Below the pieces are notes generated by a model. It saw nothing but the letters and a program-made list of their open reading frames with translations, searched no databases and was not told where the DNA came from. This document shows, in pieces, positions 35,696 through 43,173 of a DNA stretch of 64,000 nt. Source of the stretch: Sphingobacterium prati (lineage in GTDB: Bacteria; Bacteroidota; Bacteroidia; Sphingobacteriales; Sphingobacteriaceae); NCBI RefSeq assembly GCF_013167215.1, contig NZ_JABJWY010000038.1, positions 274,765-338,764 of the forward strand, read 5' to 3'. Each line of letters opens with the position of its first letter. Position 1 is the first letter of the stretch. The position numbers were made by a program, and so were the translations under genes.

Positions 35696-35720
35696 TAAAT
35701 TTGAAGAATTCATTCTTCAA
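35696..35720 (+). promoter_or_regulatory. asd promoter element with overlapping 20-bp palindrome
   Basis: TAAATTTG (35696-35703) matches TAnnTTTG. It runs into ttgaagaat-tc-attcttcaa (35701-35720), a 9-bp-arm inverted repeat that would cover the transcription start and so is a candidate operator. The leader to the ATG is about 75 nt. Confidence 0.5.
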
Positions 35721-35779
35721 GAATCAACTAAAAACAAATCAAATAACAAATTTTATATACAATTTAAACACAGACAAAA

Positions 35780-36769
35780 ATGAAAGTGGCAGTAGTCGGC
35801 GCAACAGGCCTTGTAGGTACTGAGATGCTAACCGTGTTGGCGGCGCGAAATTTCCCAGTAACAGAATTAATTCCGGTAGCTTCAGAGCGCAGTAAGGGTA
35901 AGGAAATTGAATTCAAGGGAAAGAAGTATAAGGTGGTTACACCATCTGAGGCTATTGCTTTGAAACCTGATGTTGCATTGTTCTCTGCAGGCGGGGATAC
36001 ATCTAAGGAGTTTGCACCGAAGTTTGCGGAAGCTGGAATTACTGTTATTGACAATTCGTCGGCATGGCGTATGGATCCGACGAAGAAATTGGTCGTTCCG
36101 GAAGTGAATGGCGATGTGTTATCGGCTGATGATAAGATTATTGCAAATCCAAATTGTTCAACCATTCAAATGGTAGTGGCGTTAAAACCATTACATGATA
36201 AATATAAAATTAAACGTGTCGTTGTTTCGACTTATCAGTCCGTAACAGGTACTGGGGTAAAAGCTGTTAACCAGCTGATGGATGAACGCGCAGGTAAAGA
36301 CGGCGAAAAAGCTTATCCTTATCAGATTGACTTAAATGTCATTCCGCATATTGACGTGTTTCAGGAGAATGGTTACACCAAGGAGGAAATGAAAATGATT
36401 TTGGAAACAAACAAGATCATGCGTGATGATTCAATCAAGGTGACAGCAACGACTGTACGTATACCCGTTATGGGCGGTCACTCCGAATCATTAAATATCG
36501 AATTTGAAAATGACTTTGATTTAAATGATGTACGTGCTGCATTAGCTGCTCAAAGCGGCTGTATTGTTGTCGACGATCCAGCTTCTCTTCAATATCCGAT
36601 GCCAAAAGACGCACATGGTCGAGATGAGGTTTTTGTGGGACGTATACGTCGTGATGAATCTCAACCAAATACCCTTAATATGTGGGTAGTGGCTGACAAT
36701 TTGCGCAAAGGCGCAGCGACAAATGCTGTTCAGGTTGCTGAACTATTGGCAGAAAAAGGATTGATCTAA
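35780..36769 (+). CDS. asd: Aspartate-semialdehyde dehydrogenase
   Basis: The 329-residue enzyme reduces aspartyl phosphate to aspartate semialdehyde, the branch point to lysine/diaminopimelate, methionine and threonine. Visible are the NADP loop VGATGLVGTEML (about 5-16), the active-site cysteine in IIANPNCSTIQM (about 121-132), QSVTGTGVKAVNQL (about 153-166) and the catalytic region RIPVMGGHSESLNIEF (about 228-243). Length is normal. A terminator follows at 36793-36827. Confidence 0.97.
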   Translation: MKVAVVGATGLVGTEMLTVLAARNFPVTELIPVASERSKGKEIEFKGKKYKVVTPSEAIALKPDVALFSAGGDTSKEFAPKFAEAGITVIDNSSAWRMDPTKKLVVPEVNGDVLSADDKIIANPNCSTIQMVVALKPLHDKYKIKRVVVSTYQSVTGTGVKAVNQLMDERAGKDGEKAYPYQIDLNVIPHIDVFQENGYTKEEMKMILETNKIMRDDSIKVTATTVRIPVMGGHSESLNIEFENDFDLNDVRAALAAQSGCIVVDDPASLQYPMPKDAHGRDEVFVGRIRRDESQPNTLNMWVVADNLRKGAATNAVQVAELLAEKGLI

Positions 36770-36792
36770 CGCATATAGATTCCATTATAATT

Positions 36793-36827
36793 GAGCCCCC
36801 ATGAAGCAGTTAATGGGGGCTCTTTTT
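36793..36827 (+). terminator. Terminator after asd
   Basis: 10-bp arms gagcccccat/atgggggctc with a 10-nt loop are followed by TTTTT. Confidence 0.88.
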
Positions 36828-36889
36828 AATCGCACATTGCCGACTTAGCATTGTCCAAACGCTTCCTGAAGGTTCAATACATTTTGAAC

Positions 36890-38116
36890 CTATGGTGTCA
36901 AGGTCTTCGGCAAAATGGAGAAATCAATTTTATCATTCAATGGCACGTAGTTTTCTTTTTCCTGTTCTTCCAGGCGGTCAGGAAATAATATGCCAAAGAG
37001 GTGATCCGTTTCGTGCTGGAAAATTACCGCCGTAAAGCCCTCAATATTCTCTTCAATCACTTTTCCATCCTTGTTGATATACTGTAAACGGATTGCATAG
37101 CTCCGCAATACATCTTCTTTGCGATTCGGGATGGAGAGACAGCCTTCAGCTCCTTTCCGTTTTAGCTTCGAACGCCATAGAATTTTGGGATTGATATAAA
37201 ACTCAAAGGGTTGTTCGGGTTTGTCAAACCGCTGTACCCAAATTAGATTTTTGTTGATGCCAATTTGGGGAGCGGCTATACCCACGCCAGGATGGTTCGG
37301 ATCGCGAACTGTGGCAAACATGCGCTTTGATAGTGTTTCCAACAGTGGGTCATTATATTTCACATCACTGCTTGTTGCTTTCAATACCTTTAAATCTTTC
37401 TCATCGGTGGTTTGCAATACACGAAGGAGCGTGCTTTCATTGCCTGATAAAATAATTTTCTTATCAGCTTCTGTAAATTCCTGTCCGCCATTCAGGTTGA
37501 CAGGCCGTTCATTTTTTGCTTTATGAAAGGCTTTTTCTCCTGCCATAATTTTTGTTTCTAAATTGTTTGCAACTGGGGGAATTGGACAACGATACCCATT
37601 GCTGTAAGCACAATAAGGATTGTAAGCCTTATTAAAATCTATTTCAATGGTACTGCCTTTGATGTCATCTGTGGACAGGTCGATATATCGCCCACCGCTA
37701 TAACTTTCCTGGCCGTTTGTCTGGTCTAAAAATGGTAAAAATAAATGTTTTTTGTAGGCAGGGTTTTGAAATAAAGCTACACTTTGGTAAATATTCAATG
37801 TTCTTTCTGCTCCATTCAGTGGAAATGTCACAATTGCATAACGTTTATATTCATTGCTTGTACCATCATAGGTAGGCATACGAAACACTGGCTCATCAAA
37901 TAAGACCTCTACCTTTGCTTTAACCCTATAGTTTGGATTTACAGCAAAGTAATCTAAGGAGGCCACTTGTTCTGCTTTTAATGGACCAAATTGTTCCTTG
38001 GCTAATTCTAAAGCTTTTTCCTTGCGCTGCGTTAAAATTTGTTGCTCGTAATTGCTCTGCGCATGGCCGTATAGGCAAAAGGCAACAAAAAGGCTGGCAA
38101 TAACTGTTCTTCTCAT
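36890..38116 (-). CDS. Exported DUF1684-peptide deformylase fusion protein
   Basis: The 408-residue protein has a Sec signal peptide (1-20, ending YGHAQ before SNYEQ). A DUF1684 domain (about 25-195) follows, with DQTNGQESYSGGRYIDL (131-147) and IDFNKAYNPYCAYSNGYRCP (159-178). The C-terminal part (about 230-390) is a peptide deformylase with all three catalytic motifs: GVGIAAPQIG (277-286), EGCLSIP with metal-ligand Cys 326, and QHETDHLFG with His 368 and His 372. Normal deformylases are cytosolic, about 165-200 residues, and remove the formyl group from new proteins. An exported and catalytically complete one fused to DUF1684 must have another substrate or role. It is divergent from ruvX. 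Confidence 0.85.
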   Translation of the reverse strand: MRRTVIASLFVAFCLYGHAQSNYEQQILTQRKEKALELAKEQFGPLKAEQVASLDYFAVNPNYRVKAKVEVLFDEPVFRMPTYDGTSNEYKRYAIVTFPLNGAERTLNIYQSVALFQNPAYKKHLFLPFLDQTNGQESYSGGRYIDLSTDDIKGSTIEIDFNKAYNPYCAYSNGYRCPIPPVANNLETKIMAGEKAFHKAKNERPVNLNGGQEFTEADKKIILSGNESTLLRVLQTTDEKDLKVLKATSSDVKYNDPLLETLSKRMFATVRDPNHPGVGIAAPQIGINKNLIWVQRFDKPEQPFEFYINPKILWRSKLKRKGAEGCLSIPNRKEDVLRSYAIRLQYINKDGKVIEENIEGFTAVIFQHETDHLFGILFPDRLEEQEKENYVPLNDKIDFSILPKTLTP

Positions 38117-38220
38117 CTCTATAAATTGTCTTTCTTAGGTCGCCACCGGGGTATGCCAATACATATTCGGTTACATTCTAATTGAATATTGAACCAAAGG
38201 TTGTCGCCTAAATAGTCTAC

Positions 38221-38228
38221 CAAAGTTA
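38221..38228 (-). promoter_or_regulatory. -7 element upstream of the DUF1684-deformylase gene
   Basis: TAACTTTG on the minus strand matches TAnnTTTG, with a leader of about 100 nt. Confidence 0.35.
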
Positions 38229-38314
38229 TAGCTTTTTTAATGAATTGAAGTTTTACAGGGTAAAAAAATAAAAAAATCATAACACTTCATAGGCCTATGG
38301 CGTGTAGAAGCAGA

Positions 38315-38349
38315 ATCTCAATACGCGTATCTCAATACTCATATCTAAA
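38315..38349. repeat. Degenerate CTCAATACT-type repeat upstream of ruvX
   Basis: atctcaatacgcgtatctcaatactcatatctaaa (written here only by its units) contains tctcaata twice in a 35-bp stretch. A similar array is at 57999-58037. Confidence 0.4.
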
Positions 38350-38352
38350 TTG

Positions 38353-38360
38353 TACTTTTG
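38353..38360 (+). promoter_or_regulatory. ruvX -7 promoter element
   Basis: TACTTTTG matches TAnnTTTG with 17 nt to the ATG at 38378. It lies inside an in-frame upstream extension and so supports the shorter start. Confidence 0.5.
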
Positions 38361-38377
38361 TAAAAAAAGATAGGTCC

Positions 38378-38791
38378 ATGAGATTAATGGCATTTGATTA
38401 CGGTACAAAACGAATTGGGGTTGCAGTAACCGATCCAATGCAGATTATTGCTACGGCACTGACAACAGTACATCCGCAGGATATCTGGACCTTTTTGGCA
38501 GATTACCTGCAAGCCGAGCAGATCGAAACATTCGTTGTGGGCAAACCCAGGCAAATGGATGGATCGGACTCCGAATCAGCTTCGCACGTTGTAGGCTTTA
38601 TGCGCAAATTGAAAAAGATATACCCGGCGATCCCGGTGGTTGAAATTGATGAGCGGTTTACTTCTAAGATGGCTTCCGCAGCCATTGCCCAAAGTGGCAA
38701 AAAGAAAAAAGACCGTCAACAGAAAGGCCTGATCGACACGGTGTCGGCGACAATTATTTTGCAGAGCTATATGGATAGCCGAAGCTTTTAA
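38378..38791 (+). CDS. ruvX: Putative Holliday junction resolvase RuvX (YqgF)
   Basis: The 137-residue protein starts at ATG 38378 (MRLMAFDYGTKRIGVAVTD), which gives the normal family length; the frame is open for 27 more codons upstream but these show no similarity. RNase H-like fold landmarks are FDYGTKRIG (Asp 7), FVVGKPRQMDGSDS (about 56-69), VVEIDERFTSKMA (Glu/Asp, about 88-100) and the final DTVSATIILQSYMD with Asp and Ala. YqgF proteins process 16S rRNA 5' ends and have been proposed to resolve Holliday junctions. ybeY, another 16S rRNA maturation gene, follows. Confidence 0.94.
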   Translation: MRLMAFDYGTKRIGVAVTDPMQIIATALTTVHPQDIWTFLADYLQAEQIETFVVGKPRQMDGSDSESASHVVGFMRKLKKIYPAIPVVEIDERFTSKMASAAIAQSGKKKKDRQQKGLIDTVSATIILQSYMDSRSF

Positions 38792-38869
38792 ATAAGAATT
38801 CATGACATGACCTCTTTCACGATAAATAACAGCTTTATGGATGGGGAAATGTTGATTTGATGATCATAA

Positions 38870-38890
38870 GATCCATCTAACTGATGGATC
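38870..38890. repeat. Small hairpin between ruvX and ybeY
   Basis: gatccatc/gatggatc with a 5-nt loop, without a T-tract on either strand. Not a typical terminator. Confidence 0.3.
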
Positions 38891-38931
38891 GAAAACCGGG
38901 CCCCGTGCGCTCAATTAATAATTAGTTATAG

Positions 38932-39360
38932 ATGAAAAACATATTATTTTTTACTGAGGACATAGATTTCAAACTAAAGGAAAAAGGAAAGATTCGTCAA
39001 TGGATCGTTGATGCAATTAAAGGTGAAGGATTTAAGCGGGTTGGCGAACTGAGCTTTATTCTATGTTCGGATGCTTATCTGTTGGAAATTAACAAGGAAT
39101 ATCTGAATCACGATACCTATACGGATATTGTGACTTTTGATTCATCGGAAGACGAAGATACTATTGCCGGTGATATTTTTATCAGTGTGGAACGTATTCA
39201 GGAGAACGCACAAAAATTTAAAGTTGCTGAACGGGATGAGCTGCATCGTGTTATTATTCACGGCGTCATGCATCTTTGTGGATATCCAGACAAAAAGCCT
39301 GCGGATAAAGCAAAGATGACGGCTAAGGAAGATGAATATCTAGGAAAAAGAAATTTCTAG
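38932..39360 (+). CDS. ybeY: Endoribonuclease YbeY (rRNA maturation factor)
   Basis: The 142-residue protein is a UPF0054 metalloprotein required for 16S rRNA 3' end maturation and ribosome quality control. The N-terminal YLLEINKEYLNHDTYTDIVTF (about 49-69) is the typical pre-motif, and GDIFISVERI (about 80-89) follows. The zinc motif reads HGVMHLCGYPDKK: His 110 and His 114 are present, but the third histidine of the usual HxxxHxxxxxH is Asp 120. This replacement may be a lineage feature of Bacteroidota; an aspartate can also bind zinc. Confidence 0.93.
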   Translation: MKNILFFTEDIDFKLKEKGKIRQWIVDAIKGEGFKRVGELSFILCSDAYLLEINKEYLNHDTYTDIVTFDSSEDEDTIAGDIFISVERIQENAQKFKVAERDELHRVIIHGVMHLCGYPDKKPADKAKMTAKEDEYLGKRNF

Positions 39361-39636
39361 TTTTTTATTGTAGCTTTTTCTTCTTAATCCCTGGGAGCCT
39401 CATTCAGGTATGCAATTCTTCCTGACGGTGCTTTTCTTTTCTGACAGCTTCTCGTTTATTTTCTTTATGCAAGTGATCTTTCATTTGCTGTCACAGATCT
39501 CTGCGGATAAGTAGGATCAAATTTCTGATCCTACCAGAATATCCCAAACCTCTTCCGCCAAAAAAACTTGACTTTTCGATTATATTTAATTAGCTTCAAA
39601 CCACAAATTGTCTAAACCATTTATAGAGTGTCTAAT

Positions 39637-40413
39637 ATGAACGAGCTAGAGGAATATTTCCGTAATAACAATGATAAGCTGATCAACAAATGGATGCATT
39701 ATTTCGACGTATACGATCGTCATTTCCGCCAATTCAAAGGTAAGGATATTGTCGTCCTGGAAATAGGAGTCTTTCAGGGTGGGAGTCTCCAGATGTGGAA
39801 GAAATATTTCGGCGACAAAGCAAAAATCTACGGGGTAGATATCAACCCCAATTGCAAAGCACTGGAAGAGGAGAACGTCGAGATATTTATCGGATCTCAG
39901 TCAGACCGTAAATTCCTGCGCAAAGTGAAAGAGTCAATCCCCCCGATAGATATCCTGATAGATGATGGCGGGCATACCATGCTGCAACAGATTATTACCT
40001 TTGAAGAACTATTTGGGCACGTAAAAGAGGATGGTGTCTATCTATGTGAAGACCTGCATACCTCTTATCAGGTTTTTTATGGTGGTGGACATAAGCGAAA
40101 TGGCACATTTATCGAATACAGTAAGAATTTTATTGATTACATCAATGCCTATCATTCAGAACAACGGGGGCTAAAGGTCAATGAGTTTACACGTTCGGTC
40201 AATTCCATACATTATTACGACAGCATACTGGTTGTTGAGAAACGTAAAATGCTGCCGCCTACTCATATGAGAACGGGTAATGCTACAGTACAAGATTTTG
40301 ATGCTCCACCAACGGGTTTAAGTGGTTTAAAATGGAAGATTAAGAAACCGGCGCTAACAGCGATCAACAAATTCCTCCGTTTTTTTAGGATTGGTGGATT
40401 TATGTGGAGATAA
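39637..40413 (+). CDS. Class I SAM-dependent methyltransferase
   Basis: The 258-residue protein starts at ATG 39637; a GTG three codons upstream is possible. It has the Rossmann methyltransferase loop VLEIGVFQGGSLQMWKKYFG (about 40-59), the acidic turn IYGVDINP (about 65-72) and the segment DILIDDGGHTMLQQ (about 106-119), which is characteristic of MycE/cephalosporin-hydroxylase-like sugar O-methyltransferases. YLCEDLHTSY follows. It may methylate a sugar of a surface glycan or secondary product, but its gene stands alone and gives no contextual support. Confidence 0.85.
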   Translation: MNELEEYFRNNNDKLINKWMHYFDVYDRHFRQFKGKDIVVLEIGVFQGGSLQMWKKYFGDKAKIYGVDINPNCKALEEENVEIFIGSQSDRKFLRKVKESIPPIDILIDDGGHTMLQQIITFEELFGHVKEDGVYLCEDLHTSYQVFYGGGHKRNGTFIEYSKNFIDYINAYHSEQRGLKVNEFTRSVNSIHYYDSILVVEKRKMLPPTHMRTGNATVQDFDAPPTGLSGLKWKIKKPALTAINKFLRFFRIGGFMWR

Positions 40414-40427
40414 GAAAACGATGATCC

Positions 40428-40467
40428 ATAAAAAAAGCGTTGTACTGTTATACAACGCTTTTTTTAT
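40428..40467. terminator. Bidirectional terminator between the methyltransferase gene and ndk
   Basis: 17-bp perfect arms with a 6-nt loop carry seven A on one side and seven T on the other, serving both convergent genes. Confidence 0.9.
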
Positions 40468-40482
40468 CGCATTACTAATTGA

Positions 40483-40902
40483 TTAAAATCTTTCAAATTG
40501 AGAGAAGAAGAAGTTACCTTCGATAGCCGCGTTTTCATCAGAATCAGATCCGTGGATAGCGTTAGCATCGATAGATTTAGCATATTTATTACGGATTGTA
40601 CCTTCAGCTGCATCAACTGGATTCGTAGCACCGATTAATGTACGGAAATCTTCAACTGCGTTGTCTTTTTCTAAGATTGCAGCAACGATAGGACCTGAAG
40701 TCATGAATTCTACCAATTCACCGTAGAAAGGACGTTCTTTGTGCACAGCGTAAAATGCGCCAGCAGTTTCTTTCGATAATTGAATATATTTCATTGCAAT
40801 GATTTTGAAACCACCAGCAATAATGTCGTTTAAGATTGCACCGATGTGACCGTTCGCTACTGCGTCAGGCTTGATCATCGTAAAAGTTCTGTTAGTTGCC
40901 AT
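40483..40902 (-). CDS. ndk: Nucleoside-diphosphate kinase
   Basis: The 139-residue enzyme transfers the gamma phosphate between nucleoside triphosphates. It shows the start [16 protein letters not shown] (about 6-21), the [20 protein letters not shown] segment (about 55-74), RTLIGATNP (about 87-95) and the phosphohistidine in [10 protein letters not shown] (His at about 116). The length is normal. The gene is single, with its own promoter and a shared terminator. Confidence 0.98.
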   Translation of the reverse strand: MATNRTFTMIKPDAVANGHIGAILNDIIAGGFKIIAMKYIQLSKETAGAFYAVHKERPFYGELVEFMTSGPIVAAILEKDNAVEDFRTLIGATNPVDAAEGTIRNKYAKSIDANAIHGSDSDENAAIEGNFFFSQFERF

Positions 40903-40918
40903 TATTTTAATTTTTTTG

Positions 40919-40949
40919 CAAACTTAGATAAATTGCTTTTTATATGCAA
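40919..40949 (-). promoter_or_regulatory. ndk promoter (TTG-N20-TAAGTTTG)
   Basis: TAAGTTTG (40919-40926) with TTG (40947-40949) 20 nt upstream on the minus strand is a full consensus match, leaving a leader of about 10-16 nt. Confidence 0.6.
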
Positions 40950-41188
40950 TATAATTAGGCTTATATAAAAACAATTTATTCGCCTAAGTATGTTAATTTA
41001 AGATACATCATGTATGTGAAACAATGGTTCGTTTGGTTGAAGTGAATCCATGCAATACGCGCTAAGTCACCTATGAATCTCTTCTGCCGTGGGATATTGA
41101 CCGATCCTATATTACAATTGATGAGGAATAGAAATAAAAAATCATTTGTAAACAAATCTATTAAATAAATAAATTCGATATGAATATG
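40950..41188. other. Intergenic region between ndk and ispH
   Basis: The 301 bp between the two divergent starts hold a promoter near each gene. The middle shows no gene-like ORF, RNA fold or repeat that I can support. Confidence 0.5.
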
Positions 41189-41196
41189 TAACTTTG
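41189..41196 (+). promoter_or_regulatory. ispH -7 promoter element
   Basis: TAACTTTG matches TAnnTTTG with only 7 nt before the ATG, which implies a nearly leaderless message. Confidence 0.5.
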
Positions 41197-41203
41197 TAAT
41201 GTT

Positions 41204-42052
41204 ATGGCATTAAATCTAACAGTAGACATCGATAAAGATTCAGGCTTTTGCTTTGGCGTGGTATACGCTATCGATATGGCGGAAGAGATTTTGGAAGAGG
41301 ATGGTTACCTCTATTGTTTAGGTGATATCGTACATAATGATGAGGAAGTGGCCCGCTTAAAAGCCAAGGGGTTGCGTATAATTGACCATACTGTGCTTCC
41401 GACCTTACAAAATGAAAAGGTGCTGATCCGCGCACATGGCGAAGCTCCCGAGACTTATCGTATCGCTTTGGAAAACAACATCACTTTAATTGATGCTTCT
41501 TGTCCGGTCGTTCTCAAGTTGCAGAACCGGATCAAGACCTCTTTTGACCAGGATGAGAAGATTTTGATCTTCGGAAAGCACGGACATGCGGAGGTCATCG
41601 GCTTACAAGGACAGACAAATAATGAAGCGCTCGTTTTTCAGGATATTGCTGAACTGGATGACGCCGATTTACCAAGTTCATTTACCCTCTATAGCCAGAC
41701 GACAAAAAGTGTGGATAAATTCTACGCCATCAAAGAGGAGCTGATCAGAAGAGGGTATGAAGTCAAGGCAAACGATACCATCTGTAGACAAGTTTCTAAC
41801 AGGTATGAAGATCTTGGCACATTTGCAAGGCAATATGACAAAATTGTTTTTGTGTCCGGGAAGAAATCTTCCAATGGAAAAGTTTTGTTTGAAGTCTGTC
41901 AAAAAGCTAATCCTGAAAGTTACTTTATTTCTGACCCCGCCGAACTGGAAGCGTCGGTTTTTGCCGTGGGCGACCGTATTGGTATATGCGGAGCAACCTC
42001 GACACCAATGTGGTTAATGAAAGATGTAAAAGCGGCACTGGAAGCGTTCTAA
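41204..42052 (+). CDS. ispH: 4-hydroxy-3-methylbut-2-enyl diphosphate reductase
   Basis: The 282-residue iron-sulfur enzyme makes IPP and DMAPP in the last step of the MEP isoprenoid pathway. The three cluster cysteines are in GFCFGVVYAIDMAEE (about 14-28), IDASCPVVLKLQ (about 98-109) and the late GICGATSTPMWL; the EVIGLQGQTNNE segment and YSQTTKSVDKFY (about 165-176) are typical. It opens a run with hemH and a metallophosphoesterase, though hemH has its own promoter. Confidence 0.97.
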   Translation: MALNLTVDIDKDSGFCFGVVYAIDMAEEILEEDGYLYCLGDIVHNDEEVARLKAKGLRIIDHTVLPTLQNEKVLIRAHGEAPETYRIALENNITLIDASCPVVLKLQNRIKTSFDQDEKILIFGKHGHAEVIGLQGQTNNEALVFQDIAELDDADLPSSFTLYSQTTKSVDKFYAIKEELIRRGYEVKANDTICRQVSNRYEDLGTFARQYDKIVFVSGKKSSNGKVLFEVCQKANPESYFISDPAELEASVFAVGDRIGICGATSTPMWLMKDVKAALEAF

Positions 42053-42118
42053 CCTAGTTTACCCGTCATAGATATTTCATATTATCGCGGGCGAATCTGT
42101 AGTACATGCTTTTTTGTT

Positions 42119-42126
42119 TATTTTTG
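42119..42126 (+). promoter_or_regulatory. hemH -7 promoter element
   Basis: TATTTTTG matches TAnnTTTG, 6 nt before the hemH ATG. Confidence 0.45.
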
Positions 42127-42132
42127 TAGGCT

Positions 42133-43167
42133 ATGAGCAATAAAGCCAAAAAAGGTATCCTTTTAGTACAATTAGGTACACCCGATAGTCCAACTACTCC
42201 AGACGTAAAAAAATATTTGACCGAATTCTTAATGGATCCCCGTGTCATAGATATCCCTTATTTCCAACGGACTTTATTGGTGAAAGGAATCATTGCTCGT
42301 ACCCGGGCACCAAAATCAGCAAAGATTTACCAAACAATCTGGGATAAGGAAACTGGATCTCCATTGATGCATTATAGTATACTGCAACGCGACTTATTGC
42401 AGGAATCTTTAGGTGAAGAGTACCATGTGGAATTGGCGATGCGTTACCAAAATCCATCCATAGAATCTGCGCTGAACAAGATGGAAGGTATGCTGCTCGA
42501 GTCTATCCGCGTCATTCCATTATTCCCTCAGTATGCTTCGGCTACCTCCGGTTCAGTCATCGATCGTGTTATGGAGCTCATTCGCAAGTGGAACTATCTT
42601 CCTGAGGTGAGTTTTGTAAGCAATTTTTGTACGGATGATTTGATGGCTGAGACCTTTGCAGATCATGCCCGAAAACACGATCTTGCACATTTCGACCATT
42701 TTGTTTTTAGCTACCATGGTCTTCCTGTTAGGCAATTGGGTAAGGTGGACCCCTCGGGCAAACTAAAATGCCCTGAGTCTGGCTGTGATTCCTGCAAAAC
42801 AAATGTCAATACATATTGTTATGTTTCTCAGTGTTATGCAACTACCCGGACCATCGTTGAAAAATTGGGCTTGCAGAAAGAGCAATATTCGCTGTGTTTC
42901 CAGTCCCGGTTGGGAAAAGAACCATGGATTCAACCCTATACTTCTGATTTGTTGCATGACCTCGCAAATAAAGGTTATAAAAAATTATTGGTCTTCAGTC
43001 CGGCATTTGTGGCCGACTGCATAGAGACGATTGATGAAATTGGCGTGGAATATGCTAATGAATTCAAGAATTTAGGGGGAGAGGAAGTCTGTCTGGTTGA
43101 AAGTCTCAATGACGATCCCAAATGGATCAAATCTCTGAAGCAATTGGCACTCAACGCCAAAAATTAA
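42133..43167 (+). CDS. hemH: Ferrochelatase
   Basis: The 344-residue enzyme inserts Fe2+ into a porphyrin in heme synthesis. Landmarks are the start GILLVQLGTPDSPTTPDVKKYL (about 8-29), RVIPLFPQYASATSGSV (about 125-141), the catalytic histidine in FSYHGLPVRQLG (about 191-202), and FQSRLGKEPWIQPYT (about 255-269). Four cysteines in CPESGCDSCKTNVNTYC could bind an iron-sulfur cluster or metal, as in some bacterial ferrochelatases. It is followed 6 bp later by the metallophosphoesterase gene. Confidence 0.97.
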   Translation: MSNKAKKGILLVQLGTPDSPTTPDVKKYLTEFLMDPRVIDIPYFQRTLLVKGIIARTRAPKSAKIYQTIWDKETGSPLMHYSILQRDLLQESLGEEYHVELAMRYQNPSIESALNKMEGMLLESIRVIPLFPQYASATSGSVIDRVMELIRKWNYLPEVSFVSNFCTDDLMAETFADHARKHDLAHFDHFVFSYHGLPVRQLGKVDPSGKLKCPESGCDSCKTNVNTYCYVSQCYATTRTIVEKLGLQKEQYSLCFQSRLGKEPWIQPYTSDLLHDLANKGYKKLLVFSPAFVADCIETIDEIGVEYANEFKNLGGEEVCLVESLNDDPKWIKSLKQLALNAKN

Positions 43168-43173
43168 AACGAA

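Noticed and set aside
38297-38377. N-terminal extension of RuvX
   Set aside because: It crosses the CTCAATACT-type repeat and the promoter element; the shorter protein has the normal family length.
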